DNA of 64,000 bases, taken from contig NZ_JOIX01000032.1 of the NCBI RefSeq assembly GCF_000720175.1, forward strand, positions 1 through 64,000, read 5' to 3'. How positions within the stretch are numbered: the first letter of the stretch is position 1; each line of letters opens with the position of its first letter. The notes beneath the pieces were generated by a model. It was not told where the DNA came from, ran no database searches, and was given only the letters and a program-made list of their open reading frames with translations. Origin of the DNA: Streptomyces sp. NRRL S-337. Lineage in GTDB: Bacteria > Actinomycetota > Actinomycetes > Streptomycetales > Streptomycetaceae. The translations under genes and the position numbers were made by a program. Shown here one piece after another: positions 23,976 to 33,403 of this stretch.

Positions 23976-24434
23976 TCAGAGGGCTTCGAGGGCCTTGACG
24001 TAGTCGTTCAGGTCGCGGGCGTCGGGCAGGCCGTTGACGACCGTCCAGCGGACCACGCCCTCCTTGTCGATGACGAAGGTGCCGCGCACCGCGCAGCCCT
24101 TCTCCTCGTCGAAGACGCCGTAGGCGCGGGAGGCCTCGCCGTGCGGCCAGAAGTCCGACAGCAGCGGGTACTCCAGGCCCTCCTGCTCGGCGAAGACGCG
24201 CAGCGAGAACGGGGAGTCGTTGGAGACGGCCAGCAGCTGGACGTCGTCGTTGACGAACTTCGGCAGCTCGTCGCGCAGGGCGCACAGCTCGCCGGTGCAC
24301 ACGCCGGTGAAGGCGAACGGGTAGAAGAGGAGGACGACGGCCTTCTCACCGCGGAAGTCGGAGAGCTTGACCAGCTCGCCGTGCTGGTTCTTCAGCTCGA
24401 AATCCGGAGCCTTCGTGCCGACCTCGATCGCCAT
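23976..24434 (-). CDS. Peroxiredoxin (AhpE/BCP type)
   Basis: The 152-residue protein has the thioredoxin fold and peroxidatic motif P39-xxx-T43-xx-C46 in YPFAFTGVCTGELC, with a second Cys51 five residues on and the conserved Arg in AVRGTFVIDKEG. The closely spaced second cysteine fits AhpE-like one-Cys enzymes or an atypical two-Cys cycle. It reduces peroxides in the cytosol. The ATG at 24434 gives the family start MAIEVGTKAPDFELKNQHG. It lies between the ter genes and DUF3052 on the same strand with independent terminator signals. Confidence 0.92.
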   Translation of the reverse strand: MAIEVGTKAPDFELKNQHGELVKLSDFRGEKAVVLLFYPFAFTGVCTGELCALRDELPKFVNDDVQLLAVSNDSPFSLRVFAEQEGLEYPLLSDFWPHGEASRAYGVFDEEKGCAVRGTFVIDKEGVVRWTVVNGLPDARDLNDYVKALEAL

Positions 24435-24521
24435 GGGGGTGCATCCCTTCCGCTCACGCTCAACAGAACGCGACCACCCTACGCGCCGGGGCGCCCCGTC
24501 GGGGACCCGGTCCGAGCGGGG

Positions 24522-24557
24522 CCGAGCCCCCTCCGGAACAGGGCGGAGGGGGCTCGG
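24522..24557 (-). terminator. Terminator after the DUF3052 gene
   Basis: A perfect 14-bp stem (CCGAGCCCCCTCCG and its complement) with an 8-nt loop lies 23 bp downstream of the DUF3052 stop on the minus strand. Confidence 0.8.
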
Positions 24558-24579
24558 TGGCGAGTGAGGGGCCTGCGGC

Positions 24580-25011
24580 TCAGCGCTTGCCGGACTTGGG
24601 CGTGACCAGCCGGCTGCCCGTCCAGTCCTTGCCCGCGTTGATGCTCCGGGTCTGCGACAGGCCCGCGGTCTGCGCGGCTTCGTTGATGTCGCTGGGCTCG
24701 ATGTAGCCGTCACGGCCGGTCTTGGGCGTCATCAGCCAGATCTGGCCGCCCTCGTCGATCAGACCGATGGCATCCACCAGCGCGTCCGTGAGGTCGCCGT
24801 CTTCATCGCGGAACCACAGCAGAACGACGTCGGCCACATCGTCGTAGTCCTCGTCGACGAGATCCTGGCCGATCACGGTCTCAATGGCTTCGCGGAGATC
24901 CTGATCGACGTCATCGTCGTAGCCGATCTCCTGGACCACCTGTCCGGGCTCGAACCCCAGCCTGGCGGCAGGGTTGGTCCGCTCCTCCGCGTGGTCCGCG
25001 GTCGCGCTCAC
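24580..25011 (-). CDS. DUF3052 family protein
   Basis: The 143-residue acidic protein matches DUF3052: RLGFEPGQVVQEIGYDDDVD, DVVLLWFRDEDGDLTDALVD, WLMTPKTGRDGYIEPSDI and GLSQTRSINAGKDWTGSRLV. The family is found in actinobacteria, often beside aceE; its function is unknown. The GTG at 25011 follows GGAGG and gives the usual length. It is divergent from aceE across a 519-bp control region. Confidence 0.88.
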   Translation of the reverse strand: MSATADHAEERTNPAARLGFEPGQVVQEIGYDDDVDQDLREAIETVIGQDLVDEDYDDVADVVLLWFRDEDGDLTDALVDAIGLIDEGGQIWLMTPKTGRDGYIEPSDINEAAQTAGLSQTRSINAGKDWTGSRLVTPKSGKR

Positions 25012-25530
25012 GGATTGCCTCCTGTCATGTTTCGGAAAATGCTCGGGGACCCCGCGCGTGCGCGGAGCATTGGGCGTAGTCCACACGGGCCGGGCGGATC
25101 GCGCAAGTACCCGGCGGTCCAGACCGCCGAAACGGTGACGTTTCGCGGCGTCTCGCCGCAACCGCGACCCCCGGGAGACAGGGTGAAGTGATTCACACCA
25201 CAGCGTTCTGCGGGGTTTATCGGGTAGATGCGCGCGACTGGTCCCTTCGGGGGGTGGCCGGGCCCGGTGCCGGATCTCATTTCGGAGGGCGTACGTCCGT
25301 ACGCGAAGCACTTTCGACGTGGGCGTATGGTTGCGATTTGGCCGACCTGAGAAATCGGCCTTTTCAGCGCCATCTCTCAGCGGATGGTTACCCATCGGTA
25401 GAGGTGACGTATCGCTGTGGCTCGGTACACGATGGAAGACGGCGCGACACCAAGGCAGAGACAGCATTCGTCCCGTGCACGGCATGAATAACGTGCGGAG
25501 CACGACACGACCCGAACACGAAGGAACAGC
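25012..25530. promoter_or_regulatory. Divergent control region between DUF3052 and aceE
   Basis: No gene is supported in these 519 bp. Two dyads lie side by side: GGCGGTC-CA-GACCGCC at 25113-25128 and CGAAACG-GTGA-CGTTTCG at 25128-25145. The part nearer aceE (25320-25520) is less GC-rich, with motifs such as GGTTGCGATTTGG, and probably holds the aceE promoter. A long untranslated leader for aceE is likely. Confidence 0.5.
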
Positions 25531-28263
25531 GTGGCTTCCGGATCCGATCGAAACCCGATCATCATTGGCGGCCTTCCCAGCCAGGTCCCGGACTTCGATC
25601 CCGAAGAGACCCAGGAATGGCTCGACTCGCTCGACGCGGCCGTCGACGAGCGAGGCCGGGAACGTGCCCGCTATCTCATGCTCCGGCTGATCGAGCGGGC
25701 CCGCGAGAAGCGCGTGGCCGTGCCGGAGATGCGCAGCACGGACTACGTCAACACCATCGCGACCAAGGACGAGCCGTTCTTCCCCGGCAACGAGGAGATC
25801 GAGCGCAAGGTCCTCAACGCGACCCGGTGGAACGCCGCCGTCATGGTGTCCCGCGCCCAGCGTCCCGGCATCGGCGTCGGCGGTCACATCGCCACCTTCG
25901 CGTCCTCCGCCTCCCTCTACGACGTGGGCTTCAACCACTTCTTCCGGGGCAAGGACGAGGGTGACGGCGGCGACCAGATCTTCTTCCAGGGCCACGCCTC
26001 CCCCGGTGTCTACGCCCGCGCGTTCCTCCTCGACCGGCTGACCGAGGCCCAGCTGGACGCCTTCCGTCAGGAGAAGTCCAAGGCCCCCAACGGCCTGTCC
26101 AGCTACCCGCACCCGCGGCTGATGCCGGACTTCTGGGAGTTCCCGACCGTCTCGATGGGCCTCGGCCCGCTCGGGGCGATCTACCAGGCCCGGATGAACC
26201 GCTACATGGAGGCCCGCGGCATCGCCGACACCTCCAAGTCGCACGTGTGGGCCTACCTCGGCGACGGCGAGATGGACGAGCCCGAGTCGCTCGGCCAGCT
26301 GTCCATCGCCGCCCGCGAGGGCCTGGACAACCTGACCTTCGTCGTGAACTGCAACCTGCAGCGCCTGGACGGCCCGGTCCGCGGCAACGGCAAGATCATG
26401 CAGGAGCTGGAGTCGCAGTTCCGCGGCGCGGGCTGGAACGTCATCAAGCTGGTCTGGGACCGCAGCTGGGACCCGCTGCTCGCGCAGGACCGCGACGGCA
26501 TCCTGGTCAACAAGCTCAACAGCACCCCCGACGGCCAGTTCCAGACCTACGCGACCGAGACCGGCGCGTACATCCGCGAGCACTTCTTCGGCGACGACCA
26601 CCGCCTGCGGAAGATGGTCGAGAACATGACCGACGACCAGATCCTGCACCTGGGCCGCGGCGGTCACGACCACAAGAAGATCTACGCGGCCTATGCGGCG
26701 GCCAAGGCGCACAAGGGCCAGCCGACCGTGATCCTCGCGCAGACCGTCAAGGGCTGGACGCTCGGCCCGAACTTCGAGGGCCGCAACGCGACCCACCAGA
26801 TGAAGAAGCTGACGGTCGACGACCTCAAGGGCTTCCGCGACCGGCTGCACCTGCCGATCCCGGACAAGGACCTGGAGGACGGCCTGCCGCCGTACTACCA
26901 CCCGGGCCGCGACTCCGAAGAGATCCAGTACATGCACGACCGGCGCAAGTCGCTGGGCGGGTACGTGCCCACCCGTGTCGTGCGCGCCAAGCCGCTGGCG
27001 CTGCCGGACGACAAGGCCTACGCGGGTGCCAAGAAGGGCTCGGGCCAGCAGAAGATCGCCACGACCATGGCGTTCGTCCGCATCCTGAAGGACCTCATGC
27101 GGGACAAGGAGATCGGCAAGCGCTTCGTGCCGATCGCGCCCGACGAGTACCGCACCTTCGGCATGGACGCGTTCTTCCCGTCGGCCAAGATCTACAACCC
27201 GCTGGGCCAGCAGTACGAGTCGGTGGACCGCGAACTTCTCCTGGCCTACAAGGAGTCGCCGACCGGCCAGATGCTGCACGACGGCATCACCGAGGCGGGC
27301 TGCACGGCCTCGCTGATCGCGGCCGGCTCCGCCTATGCCACGCACGGTGAGCCGCTGATCCCGGTCTACGTCTTCTACTCGATGTTCGGGTTCCAGCGCA
27401 CCGGTGACCAGTTCTGGCAGATGGCCGACCAGCTGGCGCGCGGTTTCGTGCTCGGCGCGACCGCGGGTCGTACCACGCTGACCGGTGAGGGCCTCCAGCA
27501 CGCCGACGGCCACTCCCAGCTGCTGGCCTCGACGAACCCGGCCTGTGTCGCCTACGACCCGGCCTACGGTTACGAGATCGCGCACATCGTCAAGGACGGT
27601 CTGCGGCGGATGTACGGCGAGAACGCCGAGGACATCTTCTACTACCTGACCGTCTACAACGAGCCGATCCAGCACCCCGCGGAGCCGGCCGACGTCGACG
27701 TCGAGGGCATCCTCAAGGGTCTGCACCGCATCAAGGCCGGCGAGAAGGGCGAGCACGCGGCCCAGATCCTCGCTTCCGGCGTCGCGGTGCCGTGGGCGGT
27801 CGAGGCCCAGCAGATCCTCGCGGACGAGTGGAACGTCAAGGCCGATGTGTGGTCGGCGACCTCCTGGAACGAGCTGCGCCGCGACGCGGTGGACGTCGAG
27901 GAGCACAACCTGCTGCACCCGGAGGAGGAGCAGCGCGTCCCGTACGTGACGCAGAAGCTCCAGGGCGCCGAGGGCCCGAAGGTCGCGGTGTCGGACTGGA
28001 TGCGTTCCGTCCCGGACCAGATCTCCCGCTGGGTCCCGGGTACGTACCAGTCGCTGGGCGCCGACGGCTTCGGCTTCGCGGACACCCGTGGTGCGGCCCG
28101 TCGCTTCTTCCACATCGACGCGCAGTCCATCGTCCTGAGCGTGCTCACCGAGCTCGCCAAGGAGGGCAAGGTCGACCGTTCCCTGCTGAAGCAGGCCATC
28201 GACCGCTACCAGCTCCTGGACGTCGCGGCCGCCGACGCGGGTGAGGCCGGCGGCGACGCCTGA
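25531..28263 (+). CDS. aceE: Pyruvate dehydrogenase E1 component, homodimeric type
   Basis: The 910-residue protein matches AceE over its whole length. The thiamine-diphosphate site is [15 protein letters not shown] from residue 244 on to [14 protein letters not shown]. The N-terminal half holds [18 protein letters not shown], and the C-terminal half [15 protein letters not shown] and [21 protein letters not shown]. It decarboxylates pyruvate and passes the acetyl group to the E2 lipoyl domain; no E2 or E3 gene is in the window. The GTG at 25531 has GAAGGA upstream. A strong terminator follows, so it is transcribed alone. Confidence 0.97.
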   Translation: MASGSDRNPIIIGGLPSQVPDFDPEETQEWLDSLDAAVDERGRERARYLMLRLIERAREKRVAVPEMRSTDYVNTIATKDEPFFPGNEEIERKVLNATRWNAAVMVSRAQRPGIGVGGHIATFASSASLYDVGFNHFFRGKDEGDGGDQIFFQGHASPGVYARAFLLDRLTEAQLDAFRQEKSKAPNGLSSYPHPRLMPDFWEFPTVSMGLGPLGAIYQARMNRYMEARGIADTSKSHVWAYLGDGEMDEPESLGQLSIAAREGLDNLTFVVNCNLQRLDGPVRGNGKIMQELESQFRGAGWNVIKLVWDRSWDPLLAQDRDGILVNKLNSTPDGQFQTYATETGAYIREHFFGDDHRLRKMVENMTDDQILHLGRGGHDHKKIYAAYAAAKAHKGQPTVILAQTVKGWTLGPNFEGRNATHQMKKLTVDDLKGFRDRLHLPIPDKDLEDGLPPYYHPGRDSEEIQYMHDRRKSLGGYVPTRVVRAKPLALPDDKAYAGAKKGSGQQKIATTMAFVRILKDLMRDKEIGKRFVPIAPDEYRTFGMDAFFPSAKIYNPLGQQYESVDRELLLAYKESPTGQMLHDGITEAGCTASLIAAGSAYATHGEPLIPVYVFYSMFGFQRTGDQFWQMADQLARGFVLGATAGRTTLTGEGLQHADGHSQLLASTNPACVAYDPAYGYEIAHIVKDGLRRMYGENAEDIFYYLTVYNEPIQHPAEPADVDVEGILKGLHRIKAGEKGEHAAQILASGVAVPWAVEAQQILADEWNVKADVWSATSWNELRRDAVDVEEHNLLHPEEEQRVPYVTQKLQGAEGPKVAVSDWMRSVPDQISRWVPGTYQSLGADGFGFADTRGAARRFFHIDAQSIVLSVLTELAKEGKVDRSLLKQAIDRYQLLDVAAADAGEAGGDA

Positions 28264-28297
28264 TCCCCCCGCGGCCTGCCGCCGCACCGCTTCCGTC

Positions 28298-28336
28298 GCG
28301 CCCCCCGGCCGGTGTCCTCCACCGGCCGGGGGGCGC
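28298..28336 (+). terminator. aceE terminator
   Basis: A perfect 17-bp stem (starting GCGCCCCCCGGCCGGTG) with a 5-nt loop lies 35 bp after the aceE stop. It also serves as barrier to the convergent gene. Confidence 0.9.
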
Positions 28337-28391
28337 GGTGGTGTGCGGCCCGGCGGGCCGGCACCTCGCGGTGGGACCGCCGCTGCGCGGT

Positions 28392-28817
28392 TCATCGCTC
28401 CCACACCTTGAACGCCCTTACCTGGTAAGGGGATCGGGGCACCCAGGTGCCGCCGCCGGGGTAGGTGTTGTACTCGGCGGTCTCGGCGCACTCCGCGCTC
28501 TGGTACGTGGTGACCGGCCGGCCCATCCGGTTGGCGAACGAGGCGGCGCTGACGCCCTTGGGCAACGTGATGCAGCTTTCGATGTCGGTGTCGGACAGCT
28601 CGTGGGTCTGCCGCTTGCCGGTGAAGTCCGCCTTCGGCCAGAGGCACAGCTGCCCCGCCGCGCATTCGCCCGAGGCCGCGGCGGCGCGGCCGGTGGTGGC
28701 CGCGTGTGCGGGGACGGTGCCGAGCGCGGCCGGGAGGGTGAGCGCGGCGGCCAGGGTGGCGAGGCCGGTGAACAGGGCGGTGGCGGTGGTGGCGGACGTG
28801 CGCAGACGCAGACGCAT
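28392..28817 (-). CDS. Secreted peptidase-inhibitor family I36-type protein
   Basis: The 141-residue precursor has a clear signal peptide (MRLRLRTSATTATALFTGLA, cleaved near AHA at 36-38). The mature part, CAAGQLCLWPKADFTGKRQ followed by SFANRMGRPVTTYQSAEC, matches the I36 inhibitor/beta-gamma crystallin-like family of Streptomyces, with paired cysteines. It should act outside the cell on proteases or the wall, but such members are mostly uncharacterised. The ATG at 28817 has GGGGGAGAG upstream; the longer in-frame ORF would bury the signal peptide. Confidence 0.8.
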   Translation of the reverse strand: MRLRLRTSATTATALFTGLATLAAALTLPAALGTVPAHAATTGRAAAASGECAAGQLCLWPKADFTGKRQTHELSDTDIESCITLPKGVSAASFANRMGRPVTTYQSAECAETAEYNTYPGGGTWVPRSPYQVRAFKVWER

Positions 28818-29309
28818 AGGAATCTCTCCCCCGTGAGGTACGTGACGTGCCGCGGCGGGCGGGCTGCCCGCGGCGGGTTCGTCATCGACCTTCGCCGGGC
28901 CGCGGGGCGATTGCCAAGGCCCGGCCGGGTCCACCACCCGGATCAGGTATGTGGACAAGCGGACCGGCCGGAAGCGGGGCTGCGGCGTACGAGGTTGACG
29001 TGGTGCGGGGCGGCCGGACGGGCCGCGGAAACCGTTCTTCGCGGCCGCCTTGCGGGCACGGGGGCAGGGGCGTCACCTGTAATGCGCGCAGGGGCCGGGC
29101 CCGGTTCCCGGCACGGCTCACCCGGATGAGGGATTCGGCGTTCCGGAAGGGGTCAACTGCCGCTTGGCGCCCGGAAGGTGGGCCGTGCGGTGGCCCGGGA
29201 CGGGTGGTTGACACGGCCGGCCCCGCGGCTCCGCGCCGCGGCCAGGCGACGGCGGACACGCGGCGGGGGCGTAGGCAGCGGCGGAGCACGCGACGCTGGC
29301 GTACGCGAC
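28818..29309. other. Intergenic DNA without a supported gene
   Basis: About 490 bp between the divergent I36 promoter and the MFS terminator. Open frames here are Arg/Ala/Gly/Pro-rich, have no ribosome sites and show no family resemblance. Apart from the I36 promoter side I see nothing specific. Confidence 0.5.
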
Positions 29310-29351
29310 GGCGCGCGGCCGGCCGAGGAGTGCCTCGACCGGCCGCGCGCC
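29310..29351 (-). terminator. MFS gene terminator
   Basis: A perfect 13-bp stem (GGCGCGCGGCCGG and complement) with an inner GAGG/CCTC pairing lies 49 bp downstream of the MFS stop codon on the minus strand. Confidence 0.85.
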
Positions 29352-29400
29352 GGGGTACTGCGGGTGGGCCCGGGGCGCTCAACGGCCCTCGGCGCCGGGG

Positions 29401-31002
29401 TCAGATGTGGCCGACGCCGGCACCAGCCTCGGCGTTCGCTCCGCGCTTGGTGAAGAGCGCAACGATCGCCGCGACGACCGCGACACCGCAGGCGACGGTG
29501 AAGGCCAGGCCCATGCCGGACACGAAGGTGTCGTGCGCGACCGAGGTGATCTTCTGGGCGAACTCCGGCGGGGTGTGCTTCGGGACCGGCGCGATACCGG
29601 CCGAGACCGCGTCCGAGACCTTCGGCATCTGGGCGGGCGGGATCGGCGGGAGGCCGGCCGACTGCCACTTGCCCGGGAGGTCGCTCTCCACGCGGGAGGC
29701 CATGACCGCCCCGAGCACGGCCGTACCGAGGCTGCCGCCGACCTGCATGGCGGCCTGCTGGAGGCCGCCGGCGACGCCGGAGAGCTCCAGGGGCGCGTTG
29801 CCGACGATGACCTCGGTGGCGCCGACCATGACGGGCGCGAGGCCGAGGCCGAGCAGGGCGAACCAGACGGACATCGGCCCGGTGCCGGTGTTGGTGTCGA
29901 GGCCGGACATGCCGTACGTCGCGATTGCGGTGAAGACCATGCCGCCGACCAGCGGGATGCGCGGGCCGAACTTGGTGATCAGGACGCCTGCCAGCGGCGA
30001 CGCGACGATCATCATGCCGGTGAGCGGGAGGAGGTGGAGGCCGCTGTCCACGGGGCTCATGCCGTGGACGTTCTGCAGGTAGAACGTCACGAAGAACAGG
30101 CCGCCCATGAAGGCGAAGGCCATCAGCACCATGAGGATCGTGCCGGCGGTCAGCGGCACGGAGCGGAACATCCGCAGCGGGATGAGCGGTTCGCGGACCC
30201 TGGTCTCCAGGAGGGCGAACAGCGCGAACAGGACCACGGCCCCGATCAGGAAGCCCCAGGTCTTCATGTCACCCCATCCCCAGTCGGCCGCCTTGATCAG
30301 CGGCCAGATGAGGCAGAACATCGCGGCCGAGAGCAGCACGATGCCGGGGATGTCGAACGAGCGGGGGGCGTTCTCCGCGCGGTGGTCCTTGAGGATCACC
30401 AGGCCGAGGACCAGGGCCAGCACGCCGACCGGGACGTTGATGAAGAACACGGACTGCCAGTTGACGTGCTCGACCAGCAGTCCGCCGACTATGGGGCCGC
30501 CGGCGGTGGAGGCGCCGATGACCATGCCCCAGATGCCGATCGCCATGTTGAGCTTCTCGGCCGGGAAGGTGGCGCGCAGCAGTCCGAGGGCGGCGGGCAT
30601 CAGCAGCGCGCCGAACAGGCCCTGGAACACGCGGAAGACGATGACCAGCGTGACCTGGCTGGAGAAGCCGATGGCTCCGGAGGCGGCGGCGAAACCGACG
30701 ATGCCTATGAGGAAGGTCTGACGGTGACCGAAGCGGTCACCGAGCTTTCCGGCCGTGATCAGCGAGACGGCCAGCGCGAGCATGTAGCCGTTGGTGATCC
30801 ACTGCACGTCGCCGAACGAGGCACCGAGGTCATCCTTGATCGCCGGGTTGGCGATGGCGACGATCGTGCCGTCCAGGGCCACCATCATGACGCCGATGGC
30901 GACGGAGAAGAGGGTCAGCCACGGATGGCCTCGCAGCCCCCGCGGGGGCTCCGGTACGGGAAGTTCCGGCGCGGCGTGGGCGACCGGGGTCTGGGAACTC
31001 AT
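29401..31002 (-). CDS. DHA2-family drug:H+ antiporter (MFS, 14 TM)
   Basis: The 533-residue protein has the EmrB/QacA layout with about 14 transmembrane helices. Conserved motifs include LDGTIVAIANPAIKDDLGAS (helix 1), WITNGYMLALAVSLITAGKL, GDRFGHRQTF (motif A) and GGPIVGGLLVEHVNWQSVF, where motif C would lie. It exports a toxic compound using the proton gradient. It is divergent from a TetR gene 115 bp away, the standard arrangement for drug-inducible efflux. Substrate unknown. Confidence 0.93.
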   Translation of the reverse strand: MSSQTPVAHAAPELPVPEPPRGLRGHPWLTLFSVAIGVMMVALDGTIVAIANPAIKDDLGASFGDVQWITNGYMLALAVSLITAGKLGDRFGHRQTFLIGIVGFAAASGAIGFSSQVTLVIVFRVFQGLFGALLMPAALGLLRATFPAEKLNMAIGIWGMVIGASTAGGPIVGGLLVEHVNWQSVFFINVPVGVLALVLGLVILKDHRAENAPRSFDIPGIVLLSAAMFCLIWPLIKAADWGWGDMKTWGFLIGAVVLFALFALLETRVREPLIPLRMFRSVPLTAGTILMVLMAFAFMGGLFFVTFYLQNVHGMSPVDSGLHLLPLTGMMIVASPLAGVLITKFGPRIPLVGGMVFTAIATYGMSGLDTNTGTGPMSVWFALLGLGLAPVMVGATEVIVGNAPLELSGVAGGLQQAAMQVGGSLGTAVLGAVMASRVESDLPGKWQSAGLPPIPPAQMPKVSDAVSAGIAPVPKHTPPEFAQKITSVAHDTFVSGMGLAFTVACGVAVVAAIVALFTKRGANAEAGAGVGHI

Positions 31003-31117
31003 ACCCCGAGGCTAATGTCAGCGACTGACAATTGACAAAGCAATCCATGAGTCGGTAACTGTCATCTCCCTCACAGGTAATCTGAGCAGCGAGAACACCA
31101 CGGAAAGGCGGCGCAGG
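31003..31117. promoter_or_regulatory. Divergent MFS/tetR promoter with TetR operator candidate
   Basis: The palindrome TGTCAG-CGA-CTGACA at 31016-31030 lies 14 bp upstream of the MFS start codon. A related half-site AACTGTCA occurs about 35 bp on, and TTGACA at 31032-31037 could be the tetR -35 box. The TetR protein probably binds here and represses both genes. Confidence 0.6.
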
Positions 31118-31777
31118 ATGGCCACCTCGACGCCGCAGACGGCCCCCGGAGGCGGACTGCGCGAACGCAAGAAGCAGCGCACCCGTGACGCCCTGATCCG
31201 CGCCGCGCTCGAACTGTTCACGGAGCAGGGCTACGAAGAGACGACCGTCGACGAGATCGCCGAGGCGGTGGACGTCTCCCAGAGGACGTACTTCCGGTAC
31301 TTCGCCAACAAGGAGGACGTCGCCTTCGCGGTCCAGGAGATGGTCGAGGCCCGCTTCCTCGACGAGCTGACCGCGCGGCCCGCCTCCGAGGATCCGCTGA
31401 CGGCACTGCGCAGCGCGGTGCTGGTGGCTTGGGACGACATCGGCAGCGCCATCGCATCGGTGGTCCCGGTGGAGCTGCACATGCGGACGTACCGGATGAT
31501 CGAGTCCACGCCCACGCTTGTGGCCTCCCATCTGCGGCGCTCGTCCGAGCTGGAGGAGCGGATCGCGGGACTGATCGCCCGGCGCGAGGGGCTGGACGTC
31601 GATGCCGATCCGCGGCCGCGGGTGCTGGTCGCCGCGTTCTGCGGGGTGATGCGGGTGGCCGGCAAGGTATGGGGCGAGGGTCCGGACTGCAGCGTGGAGT
31701 CCATCCGTGAGCTGACCCAGTCCTATCTCGACCACATCCAGCCGGCGATCGGCGGCGACTGGCGCTCCGCCCGTTGA
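31118..31777 (+). CDS. TetR-family repressor of the adjacent MFS exporter
   Basis: The 219-residue protein has a TetR DNA-binding domain at about 15-65: RERKKQRTRDALIRAALELF, then TTVDEIAEAVDVSQRTYFRY, FANKEDV. The C-terminal ligand domain (LRSAVLVAWDDIGSA onward) is not conserved enough to name a ligand. Divergent orientation to the exporter and the dyad in the shared promoter support local repression relieved by the exporter substrate. Confidence 0.93.
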   Translation: MATSTPQTAPGGGLRERKKQRTRDALIRAALELFTEQGYEETTVDEIAEAVDVSQRTYFRYFANKEDVAFAVQEMVEARFLDELTARPASEDPLTALRSAVLVAWDDIGSAIASVVPVELHMRTYRMIESTPTLVASHLRRSSELEERIAGLIARREGLDVDADPRPRVLVAAFCGVMRVAGKVWGEGPDCSVESIRELTQSYLDHIQPAIGGDWRSAR

Positions 31778-31975
31778 GGCCGAATCCCCCGCAACTACCC
31801 GTAACGGACAGCCGCCGCTGAGCAACCCATTAACCGCATGATGAGACCGCTCCTGCACGACTGAGCGCAGGAAATCGGCAATTCATGTCCGGTTTGGTCG
31901 AAATACCCACCGCGAAACGTGATATCACTCACGGGCCCGGCAGCGTGCCTTCCTCGTCTCCTAGGGTGGCCCGCG

Positions 31976-33190
31976 GTGACTTCCTTCCCGGGCCTGGGCC
32001 CCTCCTCCGGTTTTCTGCAGTCCACCGCCTGGCGTGCGGCACTCGCCTTGGCGGTGGTGTTCGTGATGCTCGCCATGACCGGCTGGACGGCCGTCAGAGG
32101 CACCAAGGACGATGCCAATCCCCTGGCCACGGCCAGAACGGCCTGGAAGCACGCCACCTTCCTCGGGCGTCCGCTGCCCGACCCCAACGGCTCCCCGGCC
32201 ACCCTGCGGGCCTTCTTCGCCGCGCTCACCGGCGCACAGAAGCAGCAGCTCGCCGCTCGGTACCCGCTGGTCGTCGGCAACATGGGCGGCGCGCCCGCCG
32301 CACTGCGTTACCGGGCCAACCGGATGGCGATCGACGACGCCCGCGCCGTGGAGAAGCGGCGGATGGGCGACCACCGGCTCACGCCCGTGGGCCGCCAGGA
32401 AGCCGGCCGGCTGATGCACCGCTTCGAGTCGATGATGAGCCCCGGGCGACAGATCCTCGCCTTCGATCCGGCCGGCGGCGGCCGGGCGGCGGAGGTCTTC
32501 GGCAACCTCCCGGCGGCGAAGCGGGTCTCCGTAGTGGTGCCCGGTGTGGACACCAACCTCTCGACCTTCGAACGGACCGCACGGGCCACCGCGGCGCCCG
32601 TCGGCATGGCGCGTTCCCTCTACGCCGCCGAGCGCACGGCCAAGCCGGGCGTGCGGACGGCCGTGATCGCCTGGGCCGACTACACCACGCCGTCCGGCCT
32701 CGGCGTCGAGGCCGCCACCGGGAACCTCGCCGAGGCCGGCGCGATCCGGCTGCGCGCCCTGGTGAAGTCACTGCCGTCCTCCGACACCGTCTCGCTGTTC
32801 TGCCACAGCTACGGCTCCGTGGTGTGCGGCGTCGCCGCCCGGCACCTGCCGGCGAACGTCGAGGACATCACGGTCGCGGGCAGCCCCGGCATGCGGGCGG
32901 AGAGCCTCTCCGGGCTCGGCACCCACGCCCGGGTCTGGGCGATGCGGGACTCCGACGACTGGATCCAGGACGTGCCGTACCTGGAGGTCGGCGGCCTCGG
33001 CCACGGCGCCGACCCGGTGGATCCGTCCTTCGGCTCCCGGATCCTGTCCGCCGACGGTGCCGTCGGACACGCCGGCTACTTCGCGCCCGGCACCCGCAGC
33101 CTGCGCAACTTCGCTCTGGTCGGGGTCGGGGCGCTCGACTCGGTGGACTGCGCGACCGACGATCCGCACTGCAGCACGGGCCTGGCCTGA
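31976..33190 (+). CDS. Alpha/beta hydrolase (DUF1023 type), membrane-anchored or secreted
   Basis: The 404-residue product has one N-terminal hydrophobic segment (about 18-38, ALALAVVFVMLAMTGW) and a DUF1023-type hydrolase domain. The nucleophile elbow is CHSYGSVVCG. The acid and histidine probably lie in DDWIQDVPYLE and GLGHGADPVDPSFGS. The GTG at 31976 is preferred because TAGGGT at 31962-31967 lies eight bases upstream, suggesting a leaderless mRNA; a GTG at 31919 is in frame but has no ribosome site. It is a paralogue of the gene starting at 37028. Substrate unknown. Confidence 0.8.
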   Translation: MTSFPGLGPSSGFLQSTAWRAALALAVVFVMLAMTGWTAVRGTKDDANPLATARTAWKHATFLGRPLPDPNGSPATLRAFFAALTGAQKQQLAARYPLVVGNMGGAPAALRYRANRMAIDDARAVEKRRMGDHRLTPVGRQEAGRLMHRFESMMSPGRQILAFDPAGGGRAAEVFGNLPAAKRVSVVVPGVDTNLSTFERTARATAAPVGMARSLYAAERTAKPGVRTAVIAWADYTTPSGLGVEAATGNLAEAGAIRLRALVKSLPSSDTVSLFCHSYGSVVCGVAARHLPANVEDITVAGSPGMRAESLSGLGTHARVWAMRDSDDWIQDVPYLEVGGLGHGADPVDPSFGSRILSADGAVGHAGYFAPGTRSLRNFALVGVGALDSVDCATDDPHCSTGLA

Positions 33191-33209
33191 ACTCCCGCGC
33201 GGATACGGC

Positions 33210-33264
33210 CGGTTCCCGCCGGCACGGCCCGGCGCCCGGGGACGGGCCGTGCCGACGGGAACCG
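33210..33264 (+). terminator. Terminator after the first alpha/beta hydrolase gene
   Basis: Two 22-nt arms (from CGGTTCCCGCCGGCACGGCC) pair at 21 of 22 positions with an 11-nt loop, 20 bp after the stop codon. Confidence 0.85.
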
Positions 33265-33403
33265 TCCCCGGTGGCGAGCGCGTCAATGGGGCGAGGGCCG
33301 GAAGCGGCTGGGCCGAGGCGCGTGACGCGCGTAGTCCTGGCAGGCGCCTTCAAGGTGTCCGGAAGGGGGACGGGCGGGCAACCGCCCGCATACGATGAGC
33401 CGC

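Noticed and set aside
13837..24434. Secondary-metabolite gene cluster (O-methyltransferase, aldolase-like and PRTase genes)
   Set aside because: The genes match the conserved tellurium-resistance module; no synthase or scaffold enzyme is present.
24580..28665. 1361-codon minus-strand open frame antisense to aceE
   Set aside because: It is the antisense shadow of aceE; only its last 143 codons (DUF3052) are a real gene.
28846..29382. Genes on either strand between the I36 and MFS genes
   Set aside because: Only Arg/Ala/Pro/Gly-rich frames of the GC-rich type, no ribosome sites, no recognisable domain.
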